A stretch of 64,000 nucleotides of DNA from Lepas anatifera (Eukaryota; Arthropoda; Thecostraca; Lepadidae): NCBI GenBank assembly GCA_034440635.1, contig JAOTON010000040.1, positions 372,001 through 436,000 of the forward strand. Direction: 5' to 3'. The position numbers and the translations under genes were made by a program. The stretch's first letter is position 1, and each line of letters opens with the position of its first letter. The notes beneath the pieces are model-generated. The model did not search any database, had not been told where the DNA came from, and was given only the letters and a program-made list of their open reading frames with translations. Of the stretch, positions 10,801 to 21,126 are shown piece after piece.

Positions 10801-13800
10801 ATAGTGGGTTATTGCATCCCACATAGCCGTTGTCATCATCGCTTGTCACTAGGAAACCGATGCACTTGTTTCAATACTTATGCCCATAAATATATTTCAA
10901 CTAAATTATCAACTTCCTCAGTATGAACTCAGAATTCAGGACGAATATAATATTATTAAGACGAAGTTTCAGCATTTTTACCGAGAAAGCGAACAGGCCT
11001 ATATACCACAAACGCTGGATCAGGTGTCATCTGAGTATTTTGTAAGAATCCAAACCCACGTTCGAAAACGGCCCCAGTATAATAATTCCTATCGTCAATC
11101 ACGGATCCAAATAAACAAGTTTTCGTGCTCCACCAGCGAGAGTCTGCATCCTGCATACGCATTGCAGAGCTTTCATGCGAAGGTCCATGCTACGCACTCG
11201 TGTCAGGCCCCAACGACCAATTCGGGCCGCCTTTACTGTGACGTCATGCTGGCGACAAATGTCCCTTTACCCGTACGGTAATTGATCAAATTCCAACGTC
11301 TTTAACAGGTACAGTGTGCTTTACAGGAATTCCAATTCTCTTTGACCATAATCTTACATGCAATTTGTTTCCAAAATGGGACCTTTCAAGAAGTTACTAT
11401 CCCAATTAATTACAAATATATGCGCCTTACGTCAGCTCACCAGCCTTCATAAATGTATGCCCTGGTTAATGCAGTCATGTCGCTGTGCAACGTCCAATCG
11501 GAGATATTTTCTTCCATAGGTCAACCTTATACCCAGTAATCTTGCGATCGAGTCTTTCCGTCAGCTTCAGATGGAATCTGAATCCTGCAGAATGAGACAC
11601 GTCCTCTTCCATCTGCATCATCCCCCGCATCATCACACAACCCACCTCCCCACTCACCGTTCGTGTGCCCCGGCGTGCAGCGCGTCTCCAGTTGGACGTC
11701 ACCGACTGCAATGACGTCACCGTGACGTAAGTGGAGGTCGGCCTGCGCCCCGGACGCCGCCGAGATCACACTGCGTACGCCCGGCAGCCGGGTCTTCAGC
11801 AGACCAGAGCCGGTCACGTGATCCGCATGCATGTGAGTATTCACTGGAGATGGGGGAGGAACGGTGTTGGAGGCGGATTTGTGCATCACTCTGTCTAAAT
11901 TGATTCTATTATGATTAATTGTCTGCAATATGTGGTACTAAGGTCGCATCAGTGCTCGGGGTCGCAGGTGAGCCTGGTTCGCCATAGATTCTAAAGCCAG
12001 ACAACTGGTTTCGTACTACAAGTCACTTTCACAACACTTTAACCGCAAATGTTCACGCCATTGGACGCCCAGAAATAGGCAGCGAATAGGAGGCACTTGA
12101 AGTTAAAAGCTTTTGATAGTGATGCAAACGGCTCTCTACCAAAACACATTGAACCTTTACGAAAAAATAAAATGCAAGCTTAAGTCACCACGGCTTTTTC
12201 CAGCACCCACAATCGTGTAAACAACAAGGTGAAAAAAATGTACGAGGGGACCCGAGATTGGAGAAGGACCCAAGCCTTGGATGTTTGTTAAGGAACAATT
12301 GAAAACAAATTTGGAAAGTTTTCTCTCTCCGGCCTCCAAAAATCCCCCACCTATCACGGAGACCCGCATCCGCACCTATCAAATTCATGAGAAATCAGAG
12401 CATTCTGATTCTGATTGATTATTGGGGCTTAAGGGCACACCAACCTTAGTGGTTATATAGCGCCCAGGAGCATTCTGATTCAAATCGACGATGACTCAAG
12501 AGGGTATCTGACTCCGATTCTGACTGGACCCAGTAGTTTGAGTAAGTCAGTCAACCCTGGTTCGATCCACATCAAAGGCGAAACACTCAGATTCGTATCT
12601 ACGCAAATGAGCATGTGGGTCAGAAATGACTCAGACTTAAAGTTGACTTATCAACAGGCATAGTTCGGGATGGCGACGGGTCTTTTGTGCAACTCCGTGC
12701 CCCGGAAGTGACGATACGTCTTGTATTTGGGAAATATTCTTTCTTTTCAGCTTTGTTTTATGTGCTTATTACACCACGACCCAGCATACCTTAAGATAAA
12801 CTGACCCGCAAATGTTCTGCGTTAATTTGAGAAAATAAAACAATGTGGGCAGCTCAACGTTGGGTATCAACAAAATATCCAGACAGCACCAATCAGCTGT
12901 TCAAAGCATGCCCACTCGCCAATAAATTCATTGGACAATGCAAAGGCAACAGCTAAGTGCAGTGCACACAGACCAGGAAGTGAATCAGAGTGATAGGGGA
13001 GCACAGGCGCACTTAAATCCACCTGTAAGCGCCAGAAATTCAAGAACATTGGGAGGGAGCAATGTTGATCGTGAAGTTATTTCTTTCCAGTGAGCGTTGT
13101 CAATGGCTAACAACCTTGAATATTGGGGAAAATGACCTTCCCGATCCCCCGCCCTATTCCTACGCCTATGAATCCCCCGCCATGATAGCTACCCTCAATA
13201 CTCAGGTCCATAATCTCCGGCCAGCGCCAAGACACAAGTTCCCCGCCAAACACGCTAACACCAGGTGTTCGCTGCGCAGCGGAGATATCGTAACACAGAA
13301 GCGTTGCATCATCCGCGCAACTACGCAGGAAAGGTGGAGCGTTCACCAGCCTTTGGTTAGTTCCACAAGTCACGCTTACGCTTGCATCAGTCTCGGAAGG
13401 GCGGCGGGAAATCGCGCCGCTGCAAAACTGACGCAACAGTAGCTTAGCAGCGGAGCGTGGGATTAATCCGGGATTTGAAGGCATCGCCACCTATCTGGTA
13501 TCGGTGTCTCGTGCATACGTCCGTGGTCTGCAAGCACCGTGAGTGATATTTCAATGCATATATATAACATACATCGGAAGAACGACGAGAGGCGAACCGT
13601 ACGCGTCTCCCAACGCATTTCTGCGCGCTGATGTTGTAGATACGTTCTTGATATAGACAGTATGTGTATCTTGAGGTAAGAAATGCACGGGAATAAAATT
13701 TGAAATAGCCCGTAGGCTATCCATCTGCCAAGCTTAAACCAATTCCATAAAAATCCACGAGCAATAGCAAATGCCGAAGAAAGAGTTCCGAACACTTTCC

Positions 13801-15964
13801 GACAAAAAAAGATCATTTTAACACCTAGTGCCTCTCATCGGCCTCAAGCCCTTTGGCTTTTATTTCAATCGAGACAAGTGCCCTTTCAGTCCCTCTAGTC
13901 CTGAACTGGGGCAAGGAGGGCTGATATGTCGACACATGTCGACATTTAGGTAAGAAGACAAAGCTTACGTGTCTCCACCATATTTGAGCACCCTCAAAAA
14001 TACGGGTCAGCGTAAATGCAGCCTTGTCTCTTGCTGGATAGGGCCTGCTGTGTCCATGACTGGAATCCGTCATGCTCTAGGATCATGTCGATCATTTCAG
14101 AAAAGCACTGAAAGGCCGACGAAAGAAAGATTTGCGAGGCACTCTTGACACGGTCACAAATTATTTAACCATAATTTGAGTTGAGCAGTCTCCGTACTCT
14201 AGTCGTTACTTCCACCCTTCCGGTAGATCATTCCAGTTCAGAGCACAGCAACGAGACAACATGTAGCGAGACCCGGACATCCAACGCTCCCTAACCTAAA
14301 CCCCTTTTAACACGAACATTGGGGAGTCCTAATGTGTTTACAGCCCACAAACATTGATTTTGCCGGAGCACCATCTGGAACGGTAGAAAGCGCTTCTGGC
14401 TGATATTCGAGAGAGGATCAGCGTTTTAATCAGCAAAATAATTTGGGAAGCCGATAATTTTTTTACTTTCCTGCTCCCAAGGTCCGACTTATATTTCGGC
14501 GTCACCACAATATACGCCGTCGCACCAGCTCACCGGTATGGCAAAATGAATGATGATGTCAAGCTCAATACAGATCATCACACACCACATAAAACCCCAA
14601 TGAAGCCTGTTCCAGATCCATCTGGTTTTTGGGATATCACGCAGGGGATACTCAAGTACCCATCTCCCTCCAGTCTACGTTATGCGGGACCCTCCTCCAG
14701 TGCGGATATCAAACTGTACCCGCGTAAAAATCAGAGCCAAAGCCAGATCGAGTGATAGCCTGAATCTTCGTTCGGCAACAGGCTCCATTTTCGCAGTAAA
14801 ATGTGCCAACATTCGGCGGGCCCACCTCTCTGAGCAGCTTACCTGCATACTTGAGGTTGAGGTTGAGGTCGTGGACGAGGCTGAGGTCGCGGTCGGCCTG
14901 GTCTATGACAGGGTCCAGCAGCAGCGCGTCCCCGGACCTCCGGTCTGCTATCAGGTAGGTGTAAGTGGACGTGTCTCTGTCGAATAGCTGCCGACGACAC
15001 AGGCGAGGTTTCACTGCCACCCACCTGACTCCGGAGCTGTGCGTGTTGACGTGTTTTTACTCAGTTACCCCGGGTACATGAGCAGCTTCGTTACGATCCT
15101 TTTACGTACCGGCCGTGGGAACGGGCCTGTCGACTCATGTAAACGGGAGTCCCAAAGTCAGGCTCCTGATCACATGAATCAACAAGTCCGTTCCCGTACT
15201 CGGTATGTTAATAGTGCACACTGAAGCTGCTCATGTACCTGGGGTAAGTGAGGTGCCAGTGCACAGTCGGGAGCAATGGTAAATTCGACAGCCAAAGCGC
15301 CCAGACATAACAGTCGGGACCGGAACAAAATCATTCATGTTTGCAACATCCCGCTGAAAACCGGGCTTCAAAGTAAAGCTTGAACTTCCCCTGCTTAGGG
15401 CGAGCCAGTTGCAATGATTTAAGAGCACGCTGAGTTGTTTTTAACACCATTGTTGGTACTCCCTTTAAACATCGGAGCTGGAGCATAACAAAATTGGTGT
15501 AACTTTTCAACTACCCTGAAAGTAATATGGTATGCACTTTAAAGCTGGTGCTACTCCAAACTCGAAGAAATCCCTTGTCTGATGAATGTCACAACATACT
15601 ATTCTAGATTGCACTTGCAGGCTCTTAAAACGCAGGATCTGACCCAAAGGCCAAACAGTGGTTAGGATGGGGTCTTTGAGTGAAATTATGAGGTATTTGA
15701 AATTCATTTTGGTTTTGTGTGGTTTCATAATTGGCAGTTTTTTGCCCTTCTGAATTGCATTATGTTTGCAATACGTTCATTGCAGAGGTGATTTGTAGGG
15801 TTACTTACTTGTCTGATAAGGACGTTCGAATTTGGAGCTCCCAGCACAGTTGTAGACTGTAGCCTCCTCAGCAATGCTTTATTGGCTGAAGCACAGGTTT
15901 GCTTATACAAAGATGAGCCAACTAACTGACCCAGTCTGGGAAAGGCCTGCTTCATGGCCAACAT
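4709..15964 (-). CDS. ETHE1: ETHE1, mitochondrial persulfide dioxygenase (last exon not seen)
   Basis: ETHE1 oxidises glutathione persulfide to sulfite plus glutathione in mitochondrial sulfide breakdown. Coding exons, transcript order: 15964-15809, 14987-14843, 11843-11658, 9028-8846, 4825-4709 (787 nt, ~262 codons). Intron phases are 0, 1, 1, 1, then 1 into the missing exon, and every junction is GT-AG. The product has an N-terminal presequence and the metallo-beta-lactamase iron ligands: THMHADH, the His of TPGHT, the Asp of [16 protein letters not shown], and PAHDY. GCGRTDF and the overall length separate ETHE1 from glyoxalase II. The human protein continues about 15-20 residues past the end of the last exon found here; no match is visible in 1-4,708. 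Residue assignments come from family knowledge. Coding frames are intact, so the gene is probably functional. Confidence 0.93.
5033..5890. repeat. Tandem repeat in ETHE1 intron 4
   Basis: Imperfect repeats are built on AGATGATGATGAGGTGAGAG, TGACT(g)AAGATG(t)GAGCATG, GTGGAAACACCACAG, GGGTGCTGAACCACAGACA and GGTTTAATATACGTT. Recognisable starts are near 5,140, 5,250, 5,390, 5,660 and 5,750, so units vary from about 110 to 180 bp. A non-repeat gap at 5,430-5,650 splits the block. It lies wholly within an intron, and no coding is inferred. Confidence 0.7.
5891..8845. other. ETHE1 intron 4, remainder
   Basis: I see no gene here. The sequence looks largely unique and mildly AT-rich. There is a MITE-like terminal motif (GGGACGGATCCAGGTCTGGGG-type) near 6,815 and otherwise no structure I can name. 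Short open frames at 7,350-7,850 show no family motif. Confidence 0.4.
8846..9028 (-). CDS. ETHE1: ETHE1 exon 4 (GCGRTDF motif)
   Basis: It encodes [40 protein letters not shown] and [20 protein letters not shown]. It carries the bridging Asp (TGD) and the last His ligand (AHDY). The acceptor is CCTCCCCCAG|GCTGTG, the donor AAAG|GTGATG. Length is 183 nt, phase 1 to 1. The minisatellite just upstream repeats this acceptor and the first ~45 bases of the exon, so the true start could be mistaken. I chose 9,028 because only this copy runs on into the full, conserved exon without extra residues. Confidence 0.93.
9029..9346. repeat. Minisatellite of ETHE1 exon-4 splice acceptor
   Basis: About 79-bp units each carry, on the minus strand, a pyrimidine tract, an acceptor and the first ~45 bases of exon 4 (encoding versions of [15 protein letters not shown]). 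Acceptor-equivalent exon starts are at 9,087, 9,166, ~9,246 (AG changed to AA) and 9,324, upstream of the real one at 9,028. Spacings are 59, 79, 80 and 78 bp. The copies resemble each other (HEAGL) more than the genuine exon (HSAGL), so the array was amplified after diverging from it. Confidence 0.88.
9838..10190. repeat. Tandem duplication of ~175 bp in ETHE1 intron 3
   Basis: Two direct copies (about 9,838-10,017 and 10,018-10,190) share GAACACRACGGAGAAMTCTC, GAGCGACCGTTTTRGCGGAT, CACCTGTCATGTTTTKTTTC, and a final GACCAGGGYCGGG block. No coding or transposon ends were recognised. Confidence 0.7.
10284..10458. mobile_element. Small MITE-like element
   Basis: The left end reads CACTGGCGGATACAAGGGG and the right end, reverse-complemented, reads CAGTGACGGATCCAGGG, so the termini are similar inverted repeats enclosing ~175 bp. 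No target duplication could be matched, so the limits are approximate. Confidence 0.4.
10459..11657. other. ETHE1 intron 3, left part
   Basis: No gene or repeat was recognised. The open frame at 10,880-11,281 has no family motif and overlaps an open frame on the other strand. Confidence 0.35.
11658..11843 (-). CDS. ETHE1: ETHE1 exon 3 (HxHxDH iron-binding motif)
   Basis: It starts with the codon split G|TG for Val, then [15 protein letters not shown], which holds the His-X-His-X-Asp-His ligands. It continues through [19 protein letters not shown] to [10 protein letters not shown], giving a further His ligand. The acceptor is CTCCAG|TGAATA, the donor AACG|GTGAGT. Length is 186 nt, phase 1 to 1. 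Confidence 0.94.
11844..14842. other. ETHE1 intron 2
   Basis: Intron of ~3.0 kb. I found no exon-like or transposon-like segment in it. Open frames near 13,060-13,490 exist on both strands and look like chance. Confidence 0.4.
14843..14987 (-). CDS. ETHE1: ETHE1 exon 2
   Basis: It encodes [20 protein letters not shown] and then [20 protein letters not shown], the first beta-strands of the metallo-beta-lactamase fold (human counterpart: [20 protein letters not shown]). The acceptor is GGCAG|CTATTC, the donor GCAG|GTAAGC. Length is 145 nt, taking the phase from 0 to 1. Confidence 0.92.
15058..15255. repeat. Inverted-repeat (MITE-like) element in ETHE1 intron 1
   Basis: The arm at about 15,059-15,091 (TTACCCCGGGTACATGAGCA then GCTTCGT) pairs with the reverse complement of about 15,222-15,254 (TTACCCCAGGTACATGAGCA then GCTTCAGT). 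Arms are ~33 bp, separated by ~130 bp. Target duplication was not resolved. Confidence 0.65.
15809..15964 (-). CDS. ETHE1: ETHE1 first coding exon (mitochondrial presequence)
   Basis: There are 52 codons, starting exactly at an ATG (a second in-frame ATG is three codons on). The N-terminus begins [18 protein letters not shown] and has many Lys/Arg, Ser and Ala residues and no Asp or Glu, as expected for a mitochondrial targeting peptide. The exon ends in NVLIRQ with a perfect donor (CAA|GTAAGT, phase 0). Directly upstream on the minus strand is an acceptor-like tract (TTCTGTTTTCAG|ATG), so a non-coding 5' exon probably lies at coordinates above 15,966. I could not locate it. Alternatively transcription starts nearby and the acceptor is chance. 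Confidence 0.88.
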
Positions 15965-16973
15965 CTGAAAACAGAAGCAAATCATATTATTCAAGTTGAT
16001 GATATCGATGAGTATTCATGATACAGGACAGAGCAAGGTCAGCTGCTATGAATCCACAGCTCAACACTAACACATTTAAAGCAGAAACACAGGTTAAAAC
16101 AGCTGTGACATCATTTACTGAGAGAATACAATGCAAAAGCAGCCATGACAGTTCCTGAAGCTGCTATCCTGCATGTTGTCAAAGCAAGGAGAGCTCCATA
16201 CTTGATGGACTCTTTGACTTGAACAAGTCTCTTTACTGAAGATGAGAGAATGCATATTCCAACATCAACCATCTAACAGTTGTTCTCTCTTCCTCTGCTG
16301 GGTTTGTTGTACCATCACCTGTACCTCAACATTTGCACTAACTAGCCCACACAACAAGAGACAATGGGTTAAGAATTGTGTACAGTTACACCACTGTCCC
16401 AAAACTGGGTTTGGGCTAGGGTGCTTGTCAACTTCAATCATATGGTGTATCAGGATGCAATTACAATACAGAACAAGATAGAGATATTGGTAATGGAAAC
16501 CAGGTTTAAATATCATTTTTGCCAATCTGCATCCAACAAGATCTGGCAGGATTTTGAAGCATGATGGAAAAGATTTTCCTTACAGTGAAGAGGGTAATGG
16601 AGAGCAGCAATTCAGATAGATTAAGGAATCAAGTTCAACAACCCCATTAAGAATCAAGTCCAAAAACCCCATTAAGTGCTATTTTATTGGCACTACAGCA
16701 CAAGCTGTGCTATAATACTGGGGAAATAACACACTTGATGGACTCAATGACTCCACAGTGTGTCCTAATCGGCATTCTGATCTGGATCACCTCCTTGTGC
16801 ATGGAAACTAGGTCACTGAGTTCATAAAGAGCTACCAACAGCACTTTGACTTTAACTATGTGCTCAGGGAAATAGCACTTAATATTTGGACCAATATTGA
16901 GGTATTTTTGGATTCTGATATGGAACATGACACAGCAGTACCCAATAGCCATGACCCACTGTGATTTGGATTA
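15965..16973. other. 5' side of ETHE1
   Basis: This should hold the ETHE1 promoter and perhaps a non-coding first exon, but I recognise no core promoter motif with confidence. A short tandem duplication of a 25-28-bp unit (AATCAAGTTCAACAACCCCA type) lies at 16,625-16,675. Confidence 0.35.
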
Positions 16974-17558
16974 TTAACAACCGCACTGGAGGGGGTCTGG
17001 CACTAACGCACACTGGAGTGGGGCCTGGTAGGCCCCCTAAGATCTCGGAAACTAAGAGGTATAGAAAAATGCCATTTGGGAGGTGGGTGGGGGCTATGGT
17101 GATCTACATCATGACCAATGTTCATTGAACTAGGTCAATATCTTCAAGGTTGAACAAGGTCATAAAGGTCAAATATTGGCCATGCTGGGGACCAATCAGT
17201 AAATACTGTGATTAAGCAGGAAAATGGCAGAAATAAGCTAAAGGCGGACCAGGGTCATATGCAGAAGGTCTCAAAGAGCCTTCCCTAGAATTTTGGGTTT
17301 AAGGTCATTCAAGGTCAATGACCTTAAAGGTCACAATATGGTATACTACTCATAATGTACACTTTGACTAACACTATAACCACTGTTTGGCCGGAAATGA
17401 GGATTGACCTTTCCAAATGACCTTTGACCTTGATTTTTGTTTTGAGGTACCTTATCGATGACGTCATAGCATAATATACGTTAGACCGGGTAACACCATT
17501 TGACTGGAAGCACTGTGATCAGTGATCTTGAAAGTGCAGATATGACCTAGACCTGTGA

Positions 17559-17590
17559 CCTTTGACCTTCACCTTGACCTTCAGGTGAGG
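17559..17590. promoter_or_regulatory. Clustered nuclear-receptor-type half sites
   Basis: TGACCTTTGACCTTCACCTT is followed by GACCTTCAGG. On the other strand it contains a perfect direct repeat with 1-bp spacing (AGGTCA-A-AGGTCA) and extended TCAAGGT-type half sites. DR1 sites bind RXR/HNF4/COUP-TF receptors in animals. Binding here is inferred from sequence only. The same block recurs at about 57,642-57,673. Confidence 0.4.
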
Positions 17591-17613
17591 TGACCTTGAT
17601 ATATAATCCTGTT

Positions 17614-18755
17614 CCAGTCTGCAGAACGTGGCAGATTTCGACGAGATCTCGTTGGGGCAGCCTCGGGGCAGACCTACCGATTTGGGGCAGCTTTTGGTCG
17701 ATCTTGGGGCAGATGGGGGCTCTTGGGGCAGGAACTAGTACTTGGGGCAGCGGTCGGTACGGGTAATCACCGAGGGAAGAAGAAAAATAATGAAAAGGAA
17801 CGACAATCATTAGTTAAAATTGCGCTGTAAAAGCTGAATTGTCTCAAAAGCGTCATGTTTGTCGTCTAGAGAAATATGGTTAAAAAGATACCAAACAAAG
17901 GAAATTTTTAATAGATGAAAGTCAAAGTTCCTGGAAGTGAATAAAAAATTAGGCAACAGGCGCCTTTCTAAAGCTAAATTTAAATTTATTTTCTAAATTT
18001 GTAATCTAAACCTAGTTTTAGTTACAAAAAACAATCTTAGAACTCGAAATAAGATTTCCCTGTATGTAGTTTTTTGCATTTCCTCTGCTATGTTTTGATC
18101 GCCAAGGGCCGGCAAATCCGGTCTATGTCAAAAGGTCCACTGTTCAAAGGGTCCACCGTTCAAAAGAAAATCATGCCAGCCCCCTCCCCCTACGAACAAA
18201 TGCTAGTCAGTGATGTGACGTCACAAAAGCGCACGGGAATCTTTCTTCGCTTGGGTCTTGTGAAAACTAGGGGTGAAAATATTCCAAATTTTGTCATACT
18301 TTCATGCAAATGTGAGAAAATTGAAGGGGGAAAATGCTTTAGCTGTGGAAAAAATTATTCTTTATCGAATTTAGTTATCAACTGAAATATTTTTTAGACT
18401 ATTGCGATTATACGGCGTGAAAGCAGTGGCAAATGACGTCTTTAAGGGAAAATACTTCGCTTGTAAATATACCTTTGAATAAAAGTATTCTTGAAGTCGT
18501 GTATCATGACCCTGCACGCATAGCTGCTGCTGTGCGTGGAGGGTCGTGGGTGCGTTGCCATCGTCAAGTTGGATGCACGGTTTTCTTTCATTTTTGGGTG
18601 TTTCGTTTAAAATGGAGTAGATAAACATATATAGGTAAAAATACCCCCCCGTTGGAGGAGTCTGCCCCAGCATCCAAATTTCTGCCCCAATTGGGGCAGG
18701 CTTTGGAGCTGCCCCAAGCGCCTCGTCGAGTCGCCTGCCACGTTCTGCAGACTGG
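17614..18755. mobile_element. hAT-like non-autonomous transposon in E copy 1
   Basis: Length 1,142 bp. Terminal inverted repeats begin CCAGTCTGCAGAACGTGGCA (21 bp perfect, then imperfect CGACGAG). The 8-bp target duplication ATCCTGTT is at 17,606-17,613 and 18,756-18,763. The paralog at 57,692-57,699 has one ATCCTGTT and no insert, which proves the boundaries. Subterminal TTGGGGCAG motifs are repeated about seven times at the left end and several times inverted at the right end, resembling transposase-binding arrays. No transposase is encoded. Confidence 0.92.
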
Positions 18756-19035
18756 ATCCTGTTTATATGGCGTTATGACTTCACCACTCGGTCTCCAATG
18801 CAAGCTAACTGGTACGACCGCACAATTACGGTGACCTCAAAATGCAGGTCTGACTTTGAAATCCAAAAAATTAAGTCAAAAAGTCAAAAATTTCCGACCA
18901 ATTTCCAAAAAAATCTTCACCAGTCAATGTGCTTTTAAATTCTGTTAAATGTGGCAAAGTATTGTGTTTCGGCTATGGGCCATCTCGGAAAAACAGGTGG
19001 GGGGTCTCCGAGGCCCCCTACAGTGCGCGTGTTAA

Positions 19036-19286
19036 AGAACCTTCCCAGACAGAATTCTACAACCTGAATCTATTCCACAGTCAGTTGGACCCCAGGAACT
19101 AACCTTGGCGCCAAGCGAAAGCAATAGCCACTCCTTCCTTCCGGCAACGTTTACTCCTTCCCAAGACCCTAAAAGCTCCTTCCAGAGTAATAGAGAACTC
19201 CTTCTTCCTTCACTCGATATCCCCCAAACGGACGGCCTATACTGATACGGGATTCTAGGACCTCGCACGCTCAGACACACCACGCC
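19036..19286. repeat. Flank duplicated at 57,972-58,220
   Basis: This segment (GAACCTTCCCAGACAGAATT to CACGCTCAGACACACCACGC) is nearly identical to 57,972-58,220, differing by a 3-bp indel in a CTTC run and single bases. It continues the E-copy homology past its TTAA end, so the paralogy is a duplication of a larger segment and not two independent insertions. It is open on the minus strand in both copies, but no protein family is recognised. Confidence 0.85.
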
Positions 19287-19289
19287 GGG

Positions 19290-19535
19290 GCCCTATGGAA
19301 ACGTCTACAGCTCAAAACGTCTGCACTACAATTTATCTACGGATAGAACGTCTACGACTAAAATCGTCTACAACTAAAATCGTCTACAACCAAAATCGTC
19401 TACAATTATATTATCTACAGCTCATAAAGTCTACAAAATGCTCCGTTAGGGGAGACTAAAATCGTCTACAACTAAAATCGTCTACAAAACCGATATCTAC
19501 AATAAGGAGGTCAAAATAACAACAGTTCACATAGT
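19290..19535. repeat. ~16-bp CGTCTACAA array
   Basis: Degenerate direct repeats of AAAATCGTCTACAACT run through the block. They enclose one conserved central box, CTACAAAATGCTCCGTTAGG then GGAGACTAAAATCG. Related arrays lie at 57,295-57,525 (reverse orientation) and 58,550-58,835 (CGCCCACAG variant). Confidence 0.8.
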
Positions 19536-19539
19536 CCAC

Positions 19540-20198
19540 AAAATGAAATGCTCAGATAAGGACTTTCTAGCCCTCGTGCTCTAAGGTATATGAAAAAGAC
19601 GCTAGATGGCAGGAAAACCGTATAGTGCAGCGCACAATGGGATAGGTGTCTTTGTAGTATAATAAGAAATAAGAATGGATAATTGTGTAAAAGTAAAGGT
19701 ATTTTGCGGTAGTTGCGCTGATTGGTTTCCCGCGCTATCTTTCACAGCCCTGGTTTGTTATGGCGGAAATGATGAAAACACTTATAGGTTCAATGACCCT
19801 GAATACGCGGGAACCATAGGCGGATAGAGGATTTCAAACAGGGAGGAGCTCTTGCTCAGGAGCGGACGATATCTTGGGACAGATCATAGGCCGGGTTAGA
19901 GGGGATAGCCTTCCCCTTGGACTGAGCTCTGTGATGACTGATGGGCGTTTCGTGAATCGATATTGGGAGATCCCAACGCCACCTAAATGTTGTCCTTAGG
20001 TACTCTTGGGACCCAGGGTAATGACCCAGGCTTGGGACCCACCCTTGGATCCACCGAGACCAACTGTTGAGGGCCCCCAAAACCAACACTCGGGGCGCCC
20101 AGAGACCAACTCTTTGGTGGCTCCGAGACGATGGAACAATTGTTTGGCACGGATACCATCTCTGGGGGCCCAAATGGTTTGTCTTGAAGCGTCCAAGC
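19540..20198. other. Repeat-derived, no gene
   Basis: The tail after the array (CTAGATGGCAGGAAAACCGT ... GGGATAGG) resembles 58,868-58,925 downstream of the third array. A CCATAGGCGGAT transposon-end motif occurs near 19,813. The rest (19,850-20,190) is GGGACCC-rich sequence like the arrays at 29-34 kb. Confidence 0.45.
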
Positions 20199-20456
20199 CA
20201 TAGGCGGATCCAGGATTTCTATTCGGGGGAGGGAGCACCTTCCAGGGGACGGGGGGGCATCCGGACCAGGGGGCGCCACTTTTGACCGGCAAAACCTATC
20301 ATGCGGGTGCAAAATCCTATCGATGGGTGCCAATTTCCGCATTCCTGGGGGTGGGAAGCGACGTTACAGGGGGTGGGTGGTGCCGTGACCATTTCAGGGG
20401 GCACCAAGGAGCGATCGGGGGCACGTGCCCCCTTTGCCCCCCTGGATCCTCCTATG
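20199..20456. mobile_element. MITE, CATAGGCGGATCC family, copy 1
   Basis: Termini are CATAGGCGGATCCAGG and the inverted CCTGGATCCTCCTATG. Candidate 8-bp duplications GTCCAAGC / GCCCAAAC match at 6 of 8 positions. Size is 258 bp. Related to 53,835-54,078. Confidence 0.65.
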
Positions 20457-20689
20457 GCCCAAACATGTTGGATCCAGAACTTCATTTAGGGAGGGTGGCT
20501 ATGGGACTTGACCCTTCTCTATTGCTCCGAAACAGTCTCCAGCTATGCAGGTAACATCCGCCCCGGTGGGCCCCTGAGCCAACTTCGCCATGGAGGGGGA
20601 AGGTATTCAACTCCCCCCCCTCCTCGAACTCGGCTCCTATACAGGATAGCGAAAAAGTTCGAACTCTGGTGGATGGCTCATACAAAGTC

Positions 20690-21060
20690 ATGAAGAAACT
20701 ACATTAGTCACTTTTTGACTCCGGTCAATATTGAGGTCATGGCAGGTCAAAAAAGGTGGCATAGTTTCGGGGCTCTGGCGTCCGACTGAGTGGTGTTAGA
20801 ATAGTTTGGGCACCATTCGGATTGCTTCCTCTTGTTACGGCTAATCGAATAATGAATAATATGACTATACTAGGTCAAAATGCAAAAATGACCTGACCTG
20901 AGGCCAGGTCTAGGTCACTATCTGATCTAGCATAGCCAATATGCACATCCATTGATTCGTAATAACAACCTAAACGTAATGGTATCAAAATGAAAGCTTC
21001 ATCGTCATGCCCTCCTGAGCTATTGACCCAGGTCTAAAAATCTGCTTATGTAGCAGTGTC
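20690..21060. repeat. AGGTCA-rich fragment
   Basis: This contains CAATATTGAGGTCATGGCAG, AGGTCAAAAAAGGT and CTGACCTGAGGCCAGGTCTA motifs like the E-family interior, but no TTAA end or hairpin. It is probably a truncated copy. Confidence 0.45.
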
Positions 21061-21126
21061 TATGAAAACAGCAGGAGTTCGATACTCTATGCTCAGATTA
21101 TATTCATCATTTCTATAATCGCCACA

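Larger units (their letters stand above)
16978..19031. mobile_element. E-family TTAA element, copy 1 (interrupted)
   Basis: TTAA lies at both ends (16,974-16,977 and 19,032-19,035). The left terminus reads CAACCGCACTGGAGGGGG; the right, reverse-complemented, reads CACGCGCACTGTAGGGGG. Hairpins just inside the ends are GGGGCCT-GGT-AGGCCCC (17,020-17,036) and GGGGGTCT...AGGCCCCC (about 18,999-19,018, one G-T wobble). The body is crowded with AGGTCA/TGACCT hexamers. A hAT-like element (17,614-18,755) is inserted; without it and its duplicated 8 bp the element is ~0.9 kb. No coding capacity. Confidence 0.75.

Noticed and set aside
19032..19283. Open frame found twice (also 57,969-58,217), suggesting a conserved gene
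   Set aside because: Both copies are one recent segmental duplication, so shared openness is inherited; there is a 3-bp indel and no family motif or start context.
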